This document shows, in pieces, positions 22,639 through 35,300 of a stretch of DNA of 64,000 bases. The notes under the pieces were generated by a model, which was not told the origin of the DNA, ran no database searches, and saw only the letters and a list, made by a program, of their open reading frames with translations. Source of the DNA: Trissonchulus latispiculum (Eukaryota; Nematoda; Enoplea; Enoplida; Ironidae); the NCBI GenBank assembly GCA_030248195.1, contig JASAND010023020.1:1-64000 (forward strand), written 5' to 3'. The stretch's first letter is position 1. Each line of letters begins with the position of its first letter. A program made the position numbers and the translations under genes.

Positions 22639-23205
22639 ATTGGAGGTGACTAAAAATCGGGATCAGGATCAGGATCGGGTGACTAAAAATAGGATCCATT
22701 TCAGGATCGGCTTTTAAATTCAGGATCCGACTTAGGGGTGGATCCTGGGTTCAGGATCGGGTGTCTAAAACAGGATCAATTTCAGAAAGTAATTTTAATT
22801 CATAAATAATAAATATTAAAGTGTCAAAGTCTTTGAAAGTTTTTATTTCCCAGTGAAATTCTATCACAATCAGTATGTTCCATTCATGCGTATGTTTTGT
22901 AAACATGCATCCTGACCCTTAGATGGTTCCTATTTTAGACACCCGATCCTGAGAACTCAGGATCCACTCCCAAGTTAGATCCTGAAGTTCCTAAGCCGAT
23001 CCTAAAGCCAATCCTGAAGTTAGAAGCCACTCTTGAATTGGATCCTGTTTCAGGCACCAGATCCTGAATCAGAATCCACTCCTAACCCAACCCGATCCTG
23101 AAGTTTCAAGCCGATCCTGAAATGGATCCTGTTTTTGGTCAAACGATCCTAATCATGATCCTGAAATGGATCCTGATCCCGACCGTGGTTTTAGTCACCT
23201 CAAAT
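22639..23205. mobile_element. Foldback element built of GGATCCTGAA-type repeats
   Basis: Ends GAGGTGACTAAAA and TTTTAGTCACCTC are inverted. The left arm repeats AGGATCGG/AGGATCCA and the right arm repeats the complement CCGATCCTGAA/TGGATCCTG, with an AT-rich interior (22790-22920). No coding sequence. Confidence 0.8.
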
Positions 23206-23275
23206 CCGCTATATGCCTGGCGTATACTATGGGCGCTCTCCGAGCTTCCCCGTGATTCTTGATCGTACTTTGAAA

Positions 23276-24735
23276 TAGGGATGGGCGCGGTAGCAAATAT
23301 TCGTTACCGCATACCGCGCTTTTTTGGCGCGGTTACCGTGCGGTTAACCGCGGTTTTTACCGCTTATTTTTGGCGGTAACCGCGGTTAAATCAAAACGCG
23401 GTTACCGCAGTCAAAGTAATTAATTCGTCCTAAAAACTTGTATCTTCCAAATTTTTTTCAGTCTACTGCTTTTAAAATAAAACCATATCTGTGGCTGCAG
23501 TAGTTTTCATGTCGTTTGATCACCGTTTTGCTATTTCTCGCTCGCAGTTTTATTTTATTTCCTAATGGAACGGAGCAAACTTACATATGAGCTGGGAAAT
23601 TATCAGAAATTTTGGTTGCAATTTAAGAGGGGTTAATATCTTGCGAACAAGAAGTAAATCCTCATGATCGCTCTTTCATCTTTCAGTCTGCGCATGTGGC
23701 AAGTTCTGGTTCCGGAGAAATCATTCTTTGATATTCACCGGTCTATTTCTTAAGAATCAAACTGCGATAGAATTTATGAAGCCCTTTATAGAATACCTGA
23801 CTTGACCGGTGAACTACCTAATTATGCAAAACAGTGGCCCAACCAATAAAACTCCCATGGGCGTTTAGGGGGGGGTCGCTTTTTTGAATTTTTTAGTGCT
23901 CGCGATATGGGCATTAAAACCACAAGTTTGTGAAGAAAGTAGCGACTAGTTAAGCTATTACAAAGCTGTACAAGCGATGGTTATGCTCTTTGGATAGACC
24001 CGCGGGAAAAGCTGACACTTGCCAGGCAGCTTGTTCCGCAAACACTTACCAAATTTGTCGAAAATTAACAATACAGCAATTATAAGCGGATTTTCAAAAC
24101 ATCGCCAATGTGCGTTTTTTCGGGTGGGGCTTTTTTAGATTTCAGAAAATCCTAAATTGACTATTCCTGAAAAACATCCATGTGCCACTCCTTAGCATAA
24201 TACGTACGGTGCATAGAACTCAGTCGGACAAGTTTTCAAAATTTCTCTGGAATTTAAAATTTAAACTAAATAAATTACAAAAGTTTGATTAGTTTAATCA
24301 TTTTAAAACTAACAATTTCCGACATGGCACAATAGTAAATAGTAAATGAAATAGTAAAATTAAAATCCTGTGGCTGGGTTAGTGACTGCAAAGACTGTGT
24401 TAGACTCAGCGGCTCAGCGCTAACAATGTTATAATTGCATGCATATTAAGTCTGCCGCAGTAGCAATGCAGCAAGAGGTGCCAGAATTTTGCAAAAATTC
24501 CGGACAAATATAAAATATTTCGGCTACGATTGCATTGTTGAAAAAATCGTATATAAAATAAGGTAAATTTGCGTTTTTCAAGCGAAAAATCTAATAAAAA
24601 TAGCGGTTTACCCGCGGTTGTCAGAATCGGCGGTAACCGCAATAACCGCGCGGTTTTTGCTTCCTTACCGCATACCGCAAGTCTGCGGTTACCGCCGCGG
24701 TAACCGCGGTAAAACCGCACCGCTGCCCATCCCTA
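23276..24735. mobile_element. Non-autonomous hAT element (1460 bp)
   Basis: Starts TAGGGATGGGCGCGGT and ends with the complement of TAGGGATGGGCAGCGGT, flanked by a perfect 8-bp duplication CTTTGAAA at 23268-23275 and 24736-24743, diagnostic of hAT transposition. The terminal 150 bp at each end are filled with self-complementary GCGGTTACCGCGG units. The interior has no transposase but holds a TTTAGGGGGGGGTCGC end at 23866. It is inserted into a LINE reverse-transcriptase region. Confidence 0.92.
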
Positions 24736-24743
24736 CTTTGAAA

Positions 24744-26190
24744 GCATTGACAAAGGATAAGCTAAATGTTCTGCAAATTCGACCAAGAACCGTTGAGGAA
24801 TTCCATCTTTACCACATGTAAATTTAGTTTTCTTAGATGTTTAATTACCGGTTCAATTCCAAAATCACAATCACACTCCAAATTTTCTTCAGATTTTAAT
24901 CCAAAAACAAAGACTCTGTTATTATCTTCCGTAAATACTGAAGCGAAAACGTTATTGAAAGCGTTAGCTTTATCTTCATCATCAGTTATGTATTGCCCCC
25001 CCGTTCTAATACTGGAATGGTTGAAACTGGTGACAACTTCGATTTCACAAATGACCAAAAACTTTATCATTTTTGCAAAGAGAATCTTTTTTTCGGTTGT
25101 AAAAATATTTTTCCTTTTTAAATTTCTGGATACTATAGCAGAGCCAAAGCCATAAAGCCAGAGTAATTTCATGGTTTGGAAAACGCTTATATCTTTTATG
25201 AAGAAGAGCTTGAAGTTTATGACCTTTTATAGTTTATAGTTTTATGGTTTTATAAACGCATGTCTTTTAGGTAAACTTTGTTTAGAACAAGCATGATTTT
25301 GTGCAAAAGCTTCAGTTTTCGCTGGAAGGACATTTAAGTAATTGTAAACCTGCTGCGCAGTTAATTATTTTATAAGAGAGCTCTTAATTGCTTACTACAG
25401 AAAATATACGTGCAAAACATTGTTTAAAGATCTTTTATAAAGCTTGAGAAATTCACCTTTATATCGAAAATAAAGTTTAAACTATTCAGCATTTGTATAT
25501 CAGCACATGTTCCTGTAAGCTTTATCATATTTGAGAAATATTTGCTGAGCTGAGATATTAATGACAAAAGTTTAACTGTAACGATGAGTCCTCGATTAGA
25601 ACAAAGAAAAGACATTTCCGATTTTGGAATTGAAAGTAATATGCATATAAATCGAAAACAGAAGTTCTTGGGAATGAAAGACAACATTTCACACACAAAT
25701 CATACTAGCCCTATCTTAAACCATTGTTTACACGCATTTACTGTGATGAGTATATTTACCAAGCAAAATGCGTGTGAGAACTCCGGCCGAGGAAACATAA
25801 GAGACCTGCTACACTGAAGCGCAACAGGAAAAAGGGACAAACAGTTCAAAACATTCGTTATTTCAAGTTTTAACTGTTTCCAGATGCTATCTACATCTGC
25901 ACTGTAATCAATAATATTGTCTCAAACAGAAGATTCCAAAAAAGATTTTATACTCGCAATGTTTGCTTTTCTGAAATTGTAATTTTTGGTTAACCTGGAT
26001 GCAGAGTTAAAGCAAATAGCCCAATAAGACCATTAACTTTGAAATGATCAGATGTACCAAAAGGGTGTCCTACCATTACATCAGTGACAAATTCTGAATT
26101 ATTGCGAAACACTAAATCAAGCACATCACCAGCAATATGCGTTTGCTCAGTTATTAGTATAGTTTCAGTTCAGTGATAAAACGAGCTAGG
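24744..26190 (-). mobile_element. Degraded APE-type non-LTR retrotransposon (LINE)
   Basis: Minus-strand translation, with frameshifts and stops, gives the end of an apurinic-type endonuclease (ITEQTHIAGDVLDLVFRNN, then HPFGTSDHFKV with the SDH motif, about 26000-26160), the linker NFRKANIASIKSFLESS followed by DVDSIWKQLKLEI (about 25850-25990), then DEDKANAFNNVFASVFTEDN (about 24920-24990) and the RT segment DGIPQRFLVEFAEHLAYPLS (about 24750-24820). Order and spacing match CR1/Jockey-like LINEs. The region 25190-25800 is not clearly LINE and may be an insertion. The hAT element ends directly at its RT side. Confidence 0.75.
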
Positions 26191-27118
26191 CATTTTCAGC
26201 AGACGAAATTTGGTTTTTCTGAACATATGTCCTGAAAGTGATAGTGAAACCATTATGATAGTTTTTCGCTGGCCGGCTGGCTGGCCGGTCAAAGTTAGCC
26301 TAACGCGTTTGAAAGTAGGGGTTTTCCTTTGTGTCAACATGATAATTGTCCTTTTTGCGTAAATCCATTTTTCCAATCGTCCATAGGAGAAATGATTTGT
26401 ATACTATTCTTTTATTATCTGGGCAATCGTACTTAGCAAGTTTATGTTCTTCCAAATTTTGAGCCGGTTCAATTTTTACAGATCGTCAAAAATAGAAAAA
26501 ATGGCGTTTTTGGAAAAAATTGAAAAATATTGATGGGTGTGGGGAATTCACTGGTAGAGTTATTTTAGAGACCCTCCCATGACTGACCAGATCTGGTTCA
26601 TTTGGTTTCAAGTTGAAGCATTTCCTGGTTTAAGTTGTTGGAGATAGCTGGAAGCCTGATATTTTTCAAAAGGTTATTGGGCATGAGGAATTAGCTGATG
26701 CTGTTAGTTTGCGGATCCGAGTTATTTTGGGGAGCCTAGGTGGCCTGCCCGGCTTCCAAATCGATCCTCACCGTACTAGTTTTTTTTCTAGATGTAGTTG
26801 AAATGTAATTTCAAAGTCAACAATATATCTGCTCTTCCTCATTAAGCTACAAAAAGAAATTTATTTCGGAACCAAGTACGAAATAGGTTATCCGGACATG
26901 TCGGTAAGGACGTCTACACAAATAAGGCTGGTCAGGCTAACCAGGCCGGTTAAGCCGGGTCAGAAGTCAATGAAAAAATTAAATTAGAAGTTGAAAATTA
27001 AAAGTTCGTAATTTTATATATACAAAAAGTGTAATTTGGTTGAGTGCGCACAGTCTACAGCAACTAAGGGTTTGAACACTACATGGATACAAAATTTACA
27101 TTTTAGGAGAGTTGTACA

Positions 27119-27977
27119 TAGAGTTGTTCGGGGGCTGGACTTCGGGCCGGTCCCCGGGGGGCTGGCCCCGGGGGCCGGCCCCCATCCGGCCCAGCCCCCT
27201 TCTTAAAATTGGGGGCCAGCCCGTGGCCCAGTTTGGGGGCCGGCCCCCACAACGGCCCCGGGGGCCGCCCGCAACGACGGCCCCCGGGACGGTCCCCGGC
27301 CCCCAAACCATTCTAAGCTTGACATTTCTGCATAAACGATTTGCTATTTCCACCAGCACACATGCCTGATGTGTCTGCACGTCTTCTTGCGCTTTACTCC
27401 AACACATAACAACGATGTATACACAAAGTTTTCTCAATGTTTCTGCAACTTTTCTCTATAAGTATGGTCTTGAACGCCTGGCTGAAGTCTACAGCCTAAG
27501 CTTTCTGTCGTGCCGTCGTCTCTAGCTGAGCTGAGTCGAGTAAAGGACAATCACATAGGAAACAAGCATGGTTTAGTTGCGGAAGTTGCTTCGTCTTAGT
27601 CAGCCTTTGCCAACTGCAGGTTAACGACTTGGTTCAGTTTTGCGATCGCATTGAATTTTTGTTTAACCTGTCTGTAATGGCAAGAACATTATCCGAGTTG
27701 CTTGTTTGTACCGCTTCATTTTTGTTAGTAATTAGACGGTTTTCTTAGGATAGGAAATAAAAACAATGTCTGTAGTTGTTCTTCCTAAGAAAGCACACAT
27801 TCATTGAGCCGGGGGCCGACTGGGGGCCGTCCATCCGGACGGCCCCGGGGGCCGGGTGGGGGTCGGGCCCCCGGGGCTGGCCCCCAAAGTAGTGGCCCAG
27901 CCCCCGGCCCAGCCCCCAAAACTCGGGGGCCCAGGGGCCGGCCCAGCCCCCTTTTTAACGAATCGAGGACAACTCTA
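27119..27977. mobile_element. TIR element with GC-palindromic ends
   Basis: Ends TAGAGTTGTTC and the complement of TAGAGTTGTCC enclose two GC-rich blocks (27127-27305 and 27811-27952) of self-complementary GGGGGCCGGCCCC/CCAGCCCC units. The middle is ordinary AT-rich DNA. It resembles the layout of the hAT elements at 23276 and 34598, but no clean 8-bp TSD is visible. Confidence 0.6.
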
Positions 27978-28019
27978 GACTTGTATAATAGAACGCGGAA
28001 GATAGAGATGGATGAAAAC

Positions 28020-29570
28020 ATGTTTCAGTGATGAGAATCACACTTAGCAACAACCTTCAGGGTCAGCTCTGTTTCACTCTTACACTCTTTGTCTACTGTG
28101 TACTGTACAATATGGAGAACACATAAGATGCTTACCGATCAAGAATTCTAATGAATACAAGATTTAGGCAACATCTTTTAATTCAATTATGATAAAATAA
28201 CAGCAAATTAAGTCACACATCCTAACACAGTAAACGAAAGCTTGCTTGAAACTCTAAAAAAGTATATAGGAAATCGGCAGAGGGTAAAAGTTGTATATGT
28301 ATAATTTAACAAAAGGCACAATGGAGCATAGCATAGGCTACGTCATAATAAATAAAATATGAAAAGGAAAGTGGTCTCCCATTTTGGCTAACTTTTGAAA
28401 ATTACATTTGAAGGCAGTCCTAGCCTAGGAAGCCGGGCTGCCTGTGAAGAACTAGCAGCTGCTTTAATAACTTTACTGATCAAGGGACGTAGAAAGGAGC
28501 CTGGAAAAGAACTTGGGAAAGCATTGAGACTTGCTTAGGCTATAGTTGGAAGGCAGAGCCTGTGTGTGTCGGTCGGCTTAAAAATATATGGAGAGAGAAA
28601 AGGAGAGATAGAGAGCGAGGGAGCTGAGAGAGAGAGAGAACTTAGAGTAGAGTAGAGTAGAATGTACTCAGCGGGGAGTGAAAATGTACGTATTGATCGA
28701 AATAGTAACCGATAGTATTCCCTGTTACAAGTCAATAACGCGGCCATGATAAGTCCGCACCTACACACACCTCTCATAAAAGTGTTGTCCCTTTCCAGGC
28801 CCAGCAGGTCTCACTCAGTTATAGGCACTAGGCGCCAGAGCAAACACAGAAAATAAGGGCCCCCTTTCTGACGAGCAAAAGATGATTTTCCCACAGAAAG
28901 AAAACTCTGACGAATAAATAGCGCGGAAAACTCATTACACGCTGGCCGCTAAATTGAAACTTGGCCGTTATGCAGAGCAGCCCTACCATGGAGCTTTCAG
29001 TTCAGCTCAGACCCAGGCTAAGGTAGGTGAACACGGCACTCCAAGCCTGAGCCTAGCCAGCCAGGCAGTTAGCTATGTCTACAGCGTCAGGTTTTGACTT
29101 TCTGAGAGCCAGCATGTAATGACAGACATTCACTCCCTATTGAGTTTGACAGATGCAACCTTATACAAGGCCTTGGTTTCATGGCAAACTTTAGGAAAAA
29201 GAGTCAAGCCAAGCCTCCCCCCTTCCCCTTCTCTTCGTCTGGAAAACTTCCTTTTAATAAGGTCACGGGTGTTTTGGGAACTAGATATGTTAAAGGCAAG
29301 GATTTGTTAAGAAATGGGGAAAGAAAGGAAAAGATCGATCATTTTCTTTGCTTCTTTGCCCAGCTAGTCATCAGCCCATAAAGATCATTAGCAGAACTTC
29401 TAAGGAAAAAAGTAATTATAAGGAAAGCAGGTAATTGCAGGCACGAATGCAGTCGGAAACCCTAAACCTAAACCCAGGTAAAATAGTCACAAAAGAGATT
29501 CAAAGGACGGTTAGAAGAAGAGCAACTGAAGCTGTAGAAATTGCCCACATTCAACACATACATGCATATA
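28020..29570. other. No gene seen, with GA-rich tract
   Basis: A (GA)n and GTAGA repeat lies at 28590-28665. Short open frames around 29119-29381 have no domain or splice support. Confidence 0.4.
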
Positions 29571-29585
29571 TATATTATGTATGTG

Positions 29586-29627
<42 letters not shown>
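29586..29627. repeat. (AT)n microsatellite
   Basis: About 40 bp of alternating AT between two ATGTGTTGAA-like copies. Confidence 0.9.
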
Positions 29628-29628
<1 letters not shown>

Positions 29629-30002
29629 CTTGTACCTTTTTCGTAAATTTTAGTATCAGTCATGCAGGGACTAAAGGCCTTGTGTGGTGGGCGACTTTTT
29701 TCTTTTGTATTTGGCTTAGCATCGTTGGGTACACCGTGGACCCGATGCCGATAGATGCTGCTCTCGGCAGACTACTGAAAAGCAGTCAAGTAAGCTGAGA
29801 AGCGAAGGCCAAGGATAAAAAGCAAGACCCCCAAGCCAGACTGACAGGCGGTTATTGGCCAGGGTCAGCACAGCTGAGATAGCCGCAGTCACCCTCAAGA
29901 CAGCTGTCGTTGTTTACCCGACGGTAGCTGCCCCCCGCTTATATAGTGATGGTGGGTGACTTGAAGCATTGTAATAATTCAAATAAATTCAAAATTCAAT
30001 TT

Positions 30003-30143
30003 TCTTGCATACTCGCACTCGCAATGTTGATCCTCGCACTAGCACTGCTAGTTTGTCGAGTCGCCGTAGTTTTATGGTGCACTTGACTCGACAACTAGTA
30101 CTAGCATTGCGAGTTCTCGTATGCTAGTACTAGCATGCAAGTC
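30003..30143. repeat. Short palindrome of CTAGTACTAGCA-type repeats
   Basis: Arms CTTGCATACTCGCACTCGCA...TGTCGAGTC and the inverted copy flank a short centre. GTTTTATGG occurs at the centre and just outside the right end. Confidence 0.65.
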
Positions 30144-31430
30144 GAAGTTTTATGGAATCGCCCCCTGGTTTCTTTGACCTATTACTGTAGTTTCTTTGCA
30201 TCAGACATGGTGAAATACACGATCCTGTGCTGATCCGGCGTAAAACTATAAACTATACATTTTCTCTCTGGCTTTTTTTATCAACTTAAAGTGAGGTATG
30301 TTTTGTGAAAAATTAAGGAATCAACAATCTTCTTTAGTCATAAAATTAGGCAAATGTGCAATTATATGCTTAGTACAAAGGCTTCTATTTAATCGATTAA
30401 AGGAAATCGTGCCCTACACAACTGACCACTTAGTGATTTTTCTCTACAATTAGTATTACTGTCATATGCTGTTCGCTGATGCTGTTATCTGTGACATCTG
30501 GAATCTGGCATATGACATCTTTGAAGCCGGTTTCTCGGCACACTTGCGATTGGTTCAAACCTCGATCAGAATCCAACGTTTATTTGCACATGTGGATGTG
30601 TTTGTGCAGTGTATAGTTTCCCTTTCTGTTATAAGCTTGCAACTTCATTATCACTAAAATTTTCACGAAGCAAAATTGTCCAAAATTGAGAAGAACTTCA
30701 GAACGTCCGCTAAATCAAAACTGTAGCAAGATTTATCATATACTTGATGTTTAACGTTAGGATTGAAATAGATAACAAGACTTCTGTATGTCTAGCGAAG
30801 TAAAACCTAAAGAAAAAACCCTCCCCAGAATAAAGGGGTTCTCATGTTATATTTTTCTAGTACTATTATGACTATATTCCAAATATATGCTAGATATGCA
30901 TTATAGATAGGCAAACTTTCAGAAACCAGTCTGAATCTACTGGGGGTGGGCACCTGGCTCTCACAAATTTAGACTGAAAAGCTGCCGGTGTAAACTTGCA
31001 GTGGTAGACCCGATGTGGTTTAAGCTAAACACAGTTCTGGATGGAAAAATTCAAAACCCTATAGTTCCTCCTGATCCCAGATTCCACAAATCTATCTCCC
31101 CTTCCTCAGCTAACTTAAAATATGTAGATCAAATATCTTAAAAATTAAGAACCCCCTGCCAAGAGCCCCCGCCAGAAAAGCAAACTAGGCAGTGATTATG
31201 GCCACAGTCACAGTTGACCACCCACTCTGGAAATTTCTTTGTCCACGCAAACAAAGCTCGCAATTTTATTTTCTGTGTCCGGTCCACCCGCAGGCGTTGC
31301 TATGTCCACCCAACTAAAAATACAAACAAATTGGCATGAATGGGTTGTCGCTGTCATTTTTCCTCTTATCAAGGGAGGAAATAACTCAGTTTGCATACAT
31401 GTAGGAGCTTTATCTCCATTACTACTTTTT

Positions 31431-32100
31431 ATTTACTCAGCGAGAGCTTTCGAACGATACCCATATTGGGCGATTGGCGTTACTTCCAAATTTAACCATT
31501 TGCAGCATCACCGTATCGAGTACTTTCGCATGTCGCAACGAGGTGAGTCCCCAGGTGTCCATAGAGTTCTTTCCCCCACCCCCTACCCATATGCAAAATT
31601 TTCGCCAAACCGGTCCACCTTAAAAGTTAGAAGAGGGACACATACGGCAAGAAATAATAATAAATTAACTAGCGAAGTAGCGATAATGGGCTCCCGCTGC
31701 TTTCTCTGTTTTTATGCTAAAATATTTCTCAAAAGATGTACTTCTGTATAGTCCAATTCGTGAAGTCCATATCGAGAGCTTCCACCTGAGTACCATATTG
31801 ACCATATTTCAATAAGTTTCCTATTTTGGTGGTTTTGGCCGATTTTGGCCATTTTTGACCATTTCGAAGCTTCGTAACTGAAATTTTGTACACTTAGGCG
31901 GCTTGGCCCTATTAAAACATTTTATCGACTCAACGAGAGCTTTCGAATGAGGCCGATATTGGGCAGTTTCCGTTATTTCAATGTTGACCACTTGCAGCAT
32001 CACCGTATCGAGTACTTTCGCATACCGCAACAGGGGATCCCCAAAGATGTCCGCGAGGACCTTCAACTAACAATTACCCACATGCAAAATTGTAGCCAAA
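31431..32100. repeat. Two tandem copies of a roughly 490-bp repeat
   Basis: Block GAGAGCTTTCGAAYGA...ATATTGGGC...GCAGCATCACCGTATCGAGT...TTTCGCAT appears at 31440-31570 and 31926-32060, with a partial version at 31771. No coding support. Confidence 0.65.
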
Positions 32101-32351
32101 TTGGCCTAGCCAATCTTAAGATAGGTGGGTGGGTGGACAGGGGGTGGTGGTAGGTACGAGGATAAATAAAAACAGATGAAACGGTTGCCTTTTTGTGAAA
32201 AAACCGGCAACCCAATAATTGATTAAATATGTAAATAACGGACATACCCAAATTAAAGGTTGCCTTTTTGGTAAATGTCCTCTGCTATAATTTTTTGAAT
32301 TAAAAAAGGCTGTGCTAAATTGTGTCCCCTGCAAATCTTCTAGTACTGCCA

Positions 32352-32387
32352 TCACATATCCAAATTCTTCACGTCATGCTCTAATTT
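32352..32387 (-). CDS. Gene A possible terminal exon
   Basis: Acceptor CTGTAATTTTCAG followed by 11 codons (KLEHDVKNLDM) and TGA, in phase 0 with exon 3. Short, so chance is possible. Confidence 0.35.
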   Translation of the reverse strand, partial: KLEHDVKNLDM

Positions 32388-35300
32388 CTGAAAATTACAG
32401 TGTCCAGATCTAGCCAGATGGGAATAAAGACTTGACCAGATTTGCCGGGACCCACATTTATGGGTAGTCAACTGTGTCCATGTCCAGCCCGGCCCGCGGG
32501 TACACGGGGACCACTTCCAACTCTGATTATGATTACTGATCAAATCTCTCGAAAAGTTAAGAAAGAACCCCCAAGAACCTCCCAAACCCAAGAATCCTCG
32601 TCAAAAATGAAACTACACATACAGTTATAAACTAAATCTTTTGAAAAAATAAGGAATCCCCGTTAACTCCCCCCCTAGAATCCCTATGAAAAAATGCTAC
32701 AAGAGAAACAGTTAGAATTAGTAGATCAGAAAAGAGAAACAGTTAGAATTAGTAGATCAGAACGCAGCAAAAAGTGAGTTTTATTTTATGTTATCGTGGG
32801 CTGGCGAAAATAGCCTTTCTAATCCGCTTCTGTTTTTGCAAGGTTCCTTCAAGACTATCGACTCACCCCAGTAGAGGAGTTGCATCTTCTTTTGGACGTT
32901 GTTGGTTCAGCATCGACTGTCTGAAAATGTTACTAAAATTGCGTAAGTGACAAACCACATGCGGTGCATCAAATCCAACTTCACGAAAACTAGTAATTCA
33001 ATTAAATAATTACGTACTGATTTTTAGTTTTCACTGATCTTTGGAGAAAATTGAAGCAGGTCATTGACTCTAAACGATTTCAGTTTACACATCTACCTAG
33101 ATGAGAATAAAATCTTGATCTAATTTGTCCGGTCGGGCATTTCCAGGTAGTATGTACGTAAACTGTGGCCATGTCCAGCACGGTAACGTAAAACGACCTC
33201 TTTAAAATCGCTGTTAAAATCACTGAGTGAATTTAAACAATCTTCAGCTTACCTCACAACCACCTTCTTCAAGAAAATGCTGCAGCTGACTTCGAAGAAA
33301 GTAATTTTCCTTTTCAAGCTCTAAATAATATCCAGCAGCAAGGTGTTCGTCGACAATAGGCGCCTATAAAACAACAAAGCAGATTTGCCGCGAGTTCACA
33401 AGGAAAAAGAATTTACTCTATAAAATATGAAGGATCTTCATGTTAGTTTACAAAATGATGGAATTCTGATTGGCAAATGTCAACATATTGCGAATAAGAG
33501 GTTTTTATGATCAGATTGGCAGTTGACTTCCCCTCAATCGATATAAGGAGACGCAATGCTTCGTCGAGTTTCTCCAAGTTTGTTTTTCTTGTTTTTCAAG
33601 TTTCTCAAATGTCACGATCACCATTACAAAAAGTTTTCAAAAAGTTTCACTGATTCAGCTTGGATGACTTGGGTGATCAAAGTTTTCATCTTAACAAGTA
33701 CCTATTACACTGATTAATCCCAGCAGTAGTAGCTATCGGAGGTTTGGAAATGGGACCTGTGCAGGGCCATGAGAACGGCGAAATTTGGAAATTTAGCATG
33801 TTCAGTTGATAATCTCGCAGATCTTATGCATGCAACCAGGCGGCTGCAAGTGTATACTAGTCAAAAGTCAATAAGTTTGGACCACCAACTAACATTAAAC
33901 TTTTGGATAGTATTGTTTCCATACAAATCACGAAGTTAATTGAGTGACTCAAAATTTTATGAAACTCACATTAGGCAGCAAATAGGGGCGCCTGAACCAG
34001 TAGTTCATATGTAATTTCCGTTACATAACCACAAAGATGGTACAGTTGCATAATTAAGGCAAAGCGACCACATTAATTGGTTTATAGTAAAATAAATTAA
34101 AAGGCAACAAATTTAAAAAATATGTATAATATTAATAAGACAAACACAGTTACAATACATGGCTACAGATTTGAAATTCCTATTGCAAAATATGTAGATG
34201 CTCCTGCATTGCCAGCCTGTATTCCCTGTTTGTTGAGTACTCTTATTCGACGTTATTTTGTGAGTTAAAGCTTATAGAGTTAACAAGAACACTAATAATT
34301 ATAATAATAATATTAATAATGAAAAAATAACGATGCCATAAAGACTATTTTTATTCTATTATAATGTTGATTGATGATGGAAAACGCTTGTTTCCTAGAG
34401 CAAGAAATATTATTAAAAATGTGAAATTTCAGGAAACTAGATATTTATTTGATTGGTCTTCTGAATCCGTTTAAAATGTATCCAGTCAACGAGTGAGGTA
34501 ATTGTCCTTCTATTGCAGTTGTAGCAATTGAACACAGACGTCAATCAATATTAGGGTTCAGTATTAGCAGGAGCTTGTAATAGGAAAAGTAGGACACTAG
34601 AGATGAGAATTTTGGCTCGCGGCTCGGATCGGCTCGGCTCGCGAGCCGAGCCGAGCCGACCACAACCAAAATTATAATTCGACAAAATTTTCCTATTATA
34701 TGTATTTCCGTACTTGTACAAACAAAATCGCAAACAAAAGAAACTAAAATTTGCTGCTTGCACAAAAAGGTTTATAAGCTGTTTTTCAAGACATATGACC
34801 AAGACAAAGTGAAAATAAATAAAATTTGAAGCTTGACGAGCCGAGCTGAGCCGAGCCGACCCACTTTCAAAATTTTCCCGAGCCGAGCCGAGCCGAATTC
34901 ATTTTTAGCGAGCCGAGCCGACTTCATTTTTAGCGAGCCGAGCCGACTTCATTTTTAGCGAGCCGAGCCGAGCCGCGCCGAAAAAGGTCGGCTCGTCCTC
35001 ATCTCTATAGGACACTCAGCGCTTCGCAAATGATGTATTAAGCCTGCACTATGCTTTTAACTATGTGATATTTTAAACAATAATTTATTAATTAATTTTT
35101 AACGATTAAAATTAAGTTCGGTTCAGGCAATCTCCTGTAAACCTTTACACAAAATACCAGTTTCATGAATTTTCTCAAAATACCGTTCGATCTGTTTTTC
35201 GATACCGCCTTTCGTTAGCTTGATATATATGTGTGTATATATATTGTATATATATATATATATATTGTGTTATATATATAAATATATATATGTATAATAT

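Noticed and set aside
27096..28031. Proline/glycine/arginine-rich ORFs
   Set aside because: They read the GC-palindromic ends of the element at 27119-27977 in all frames and both strands.
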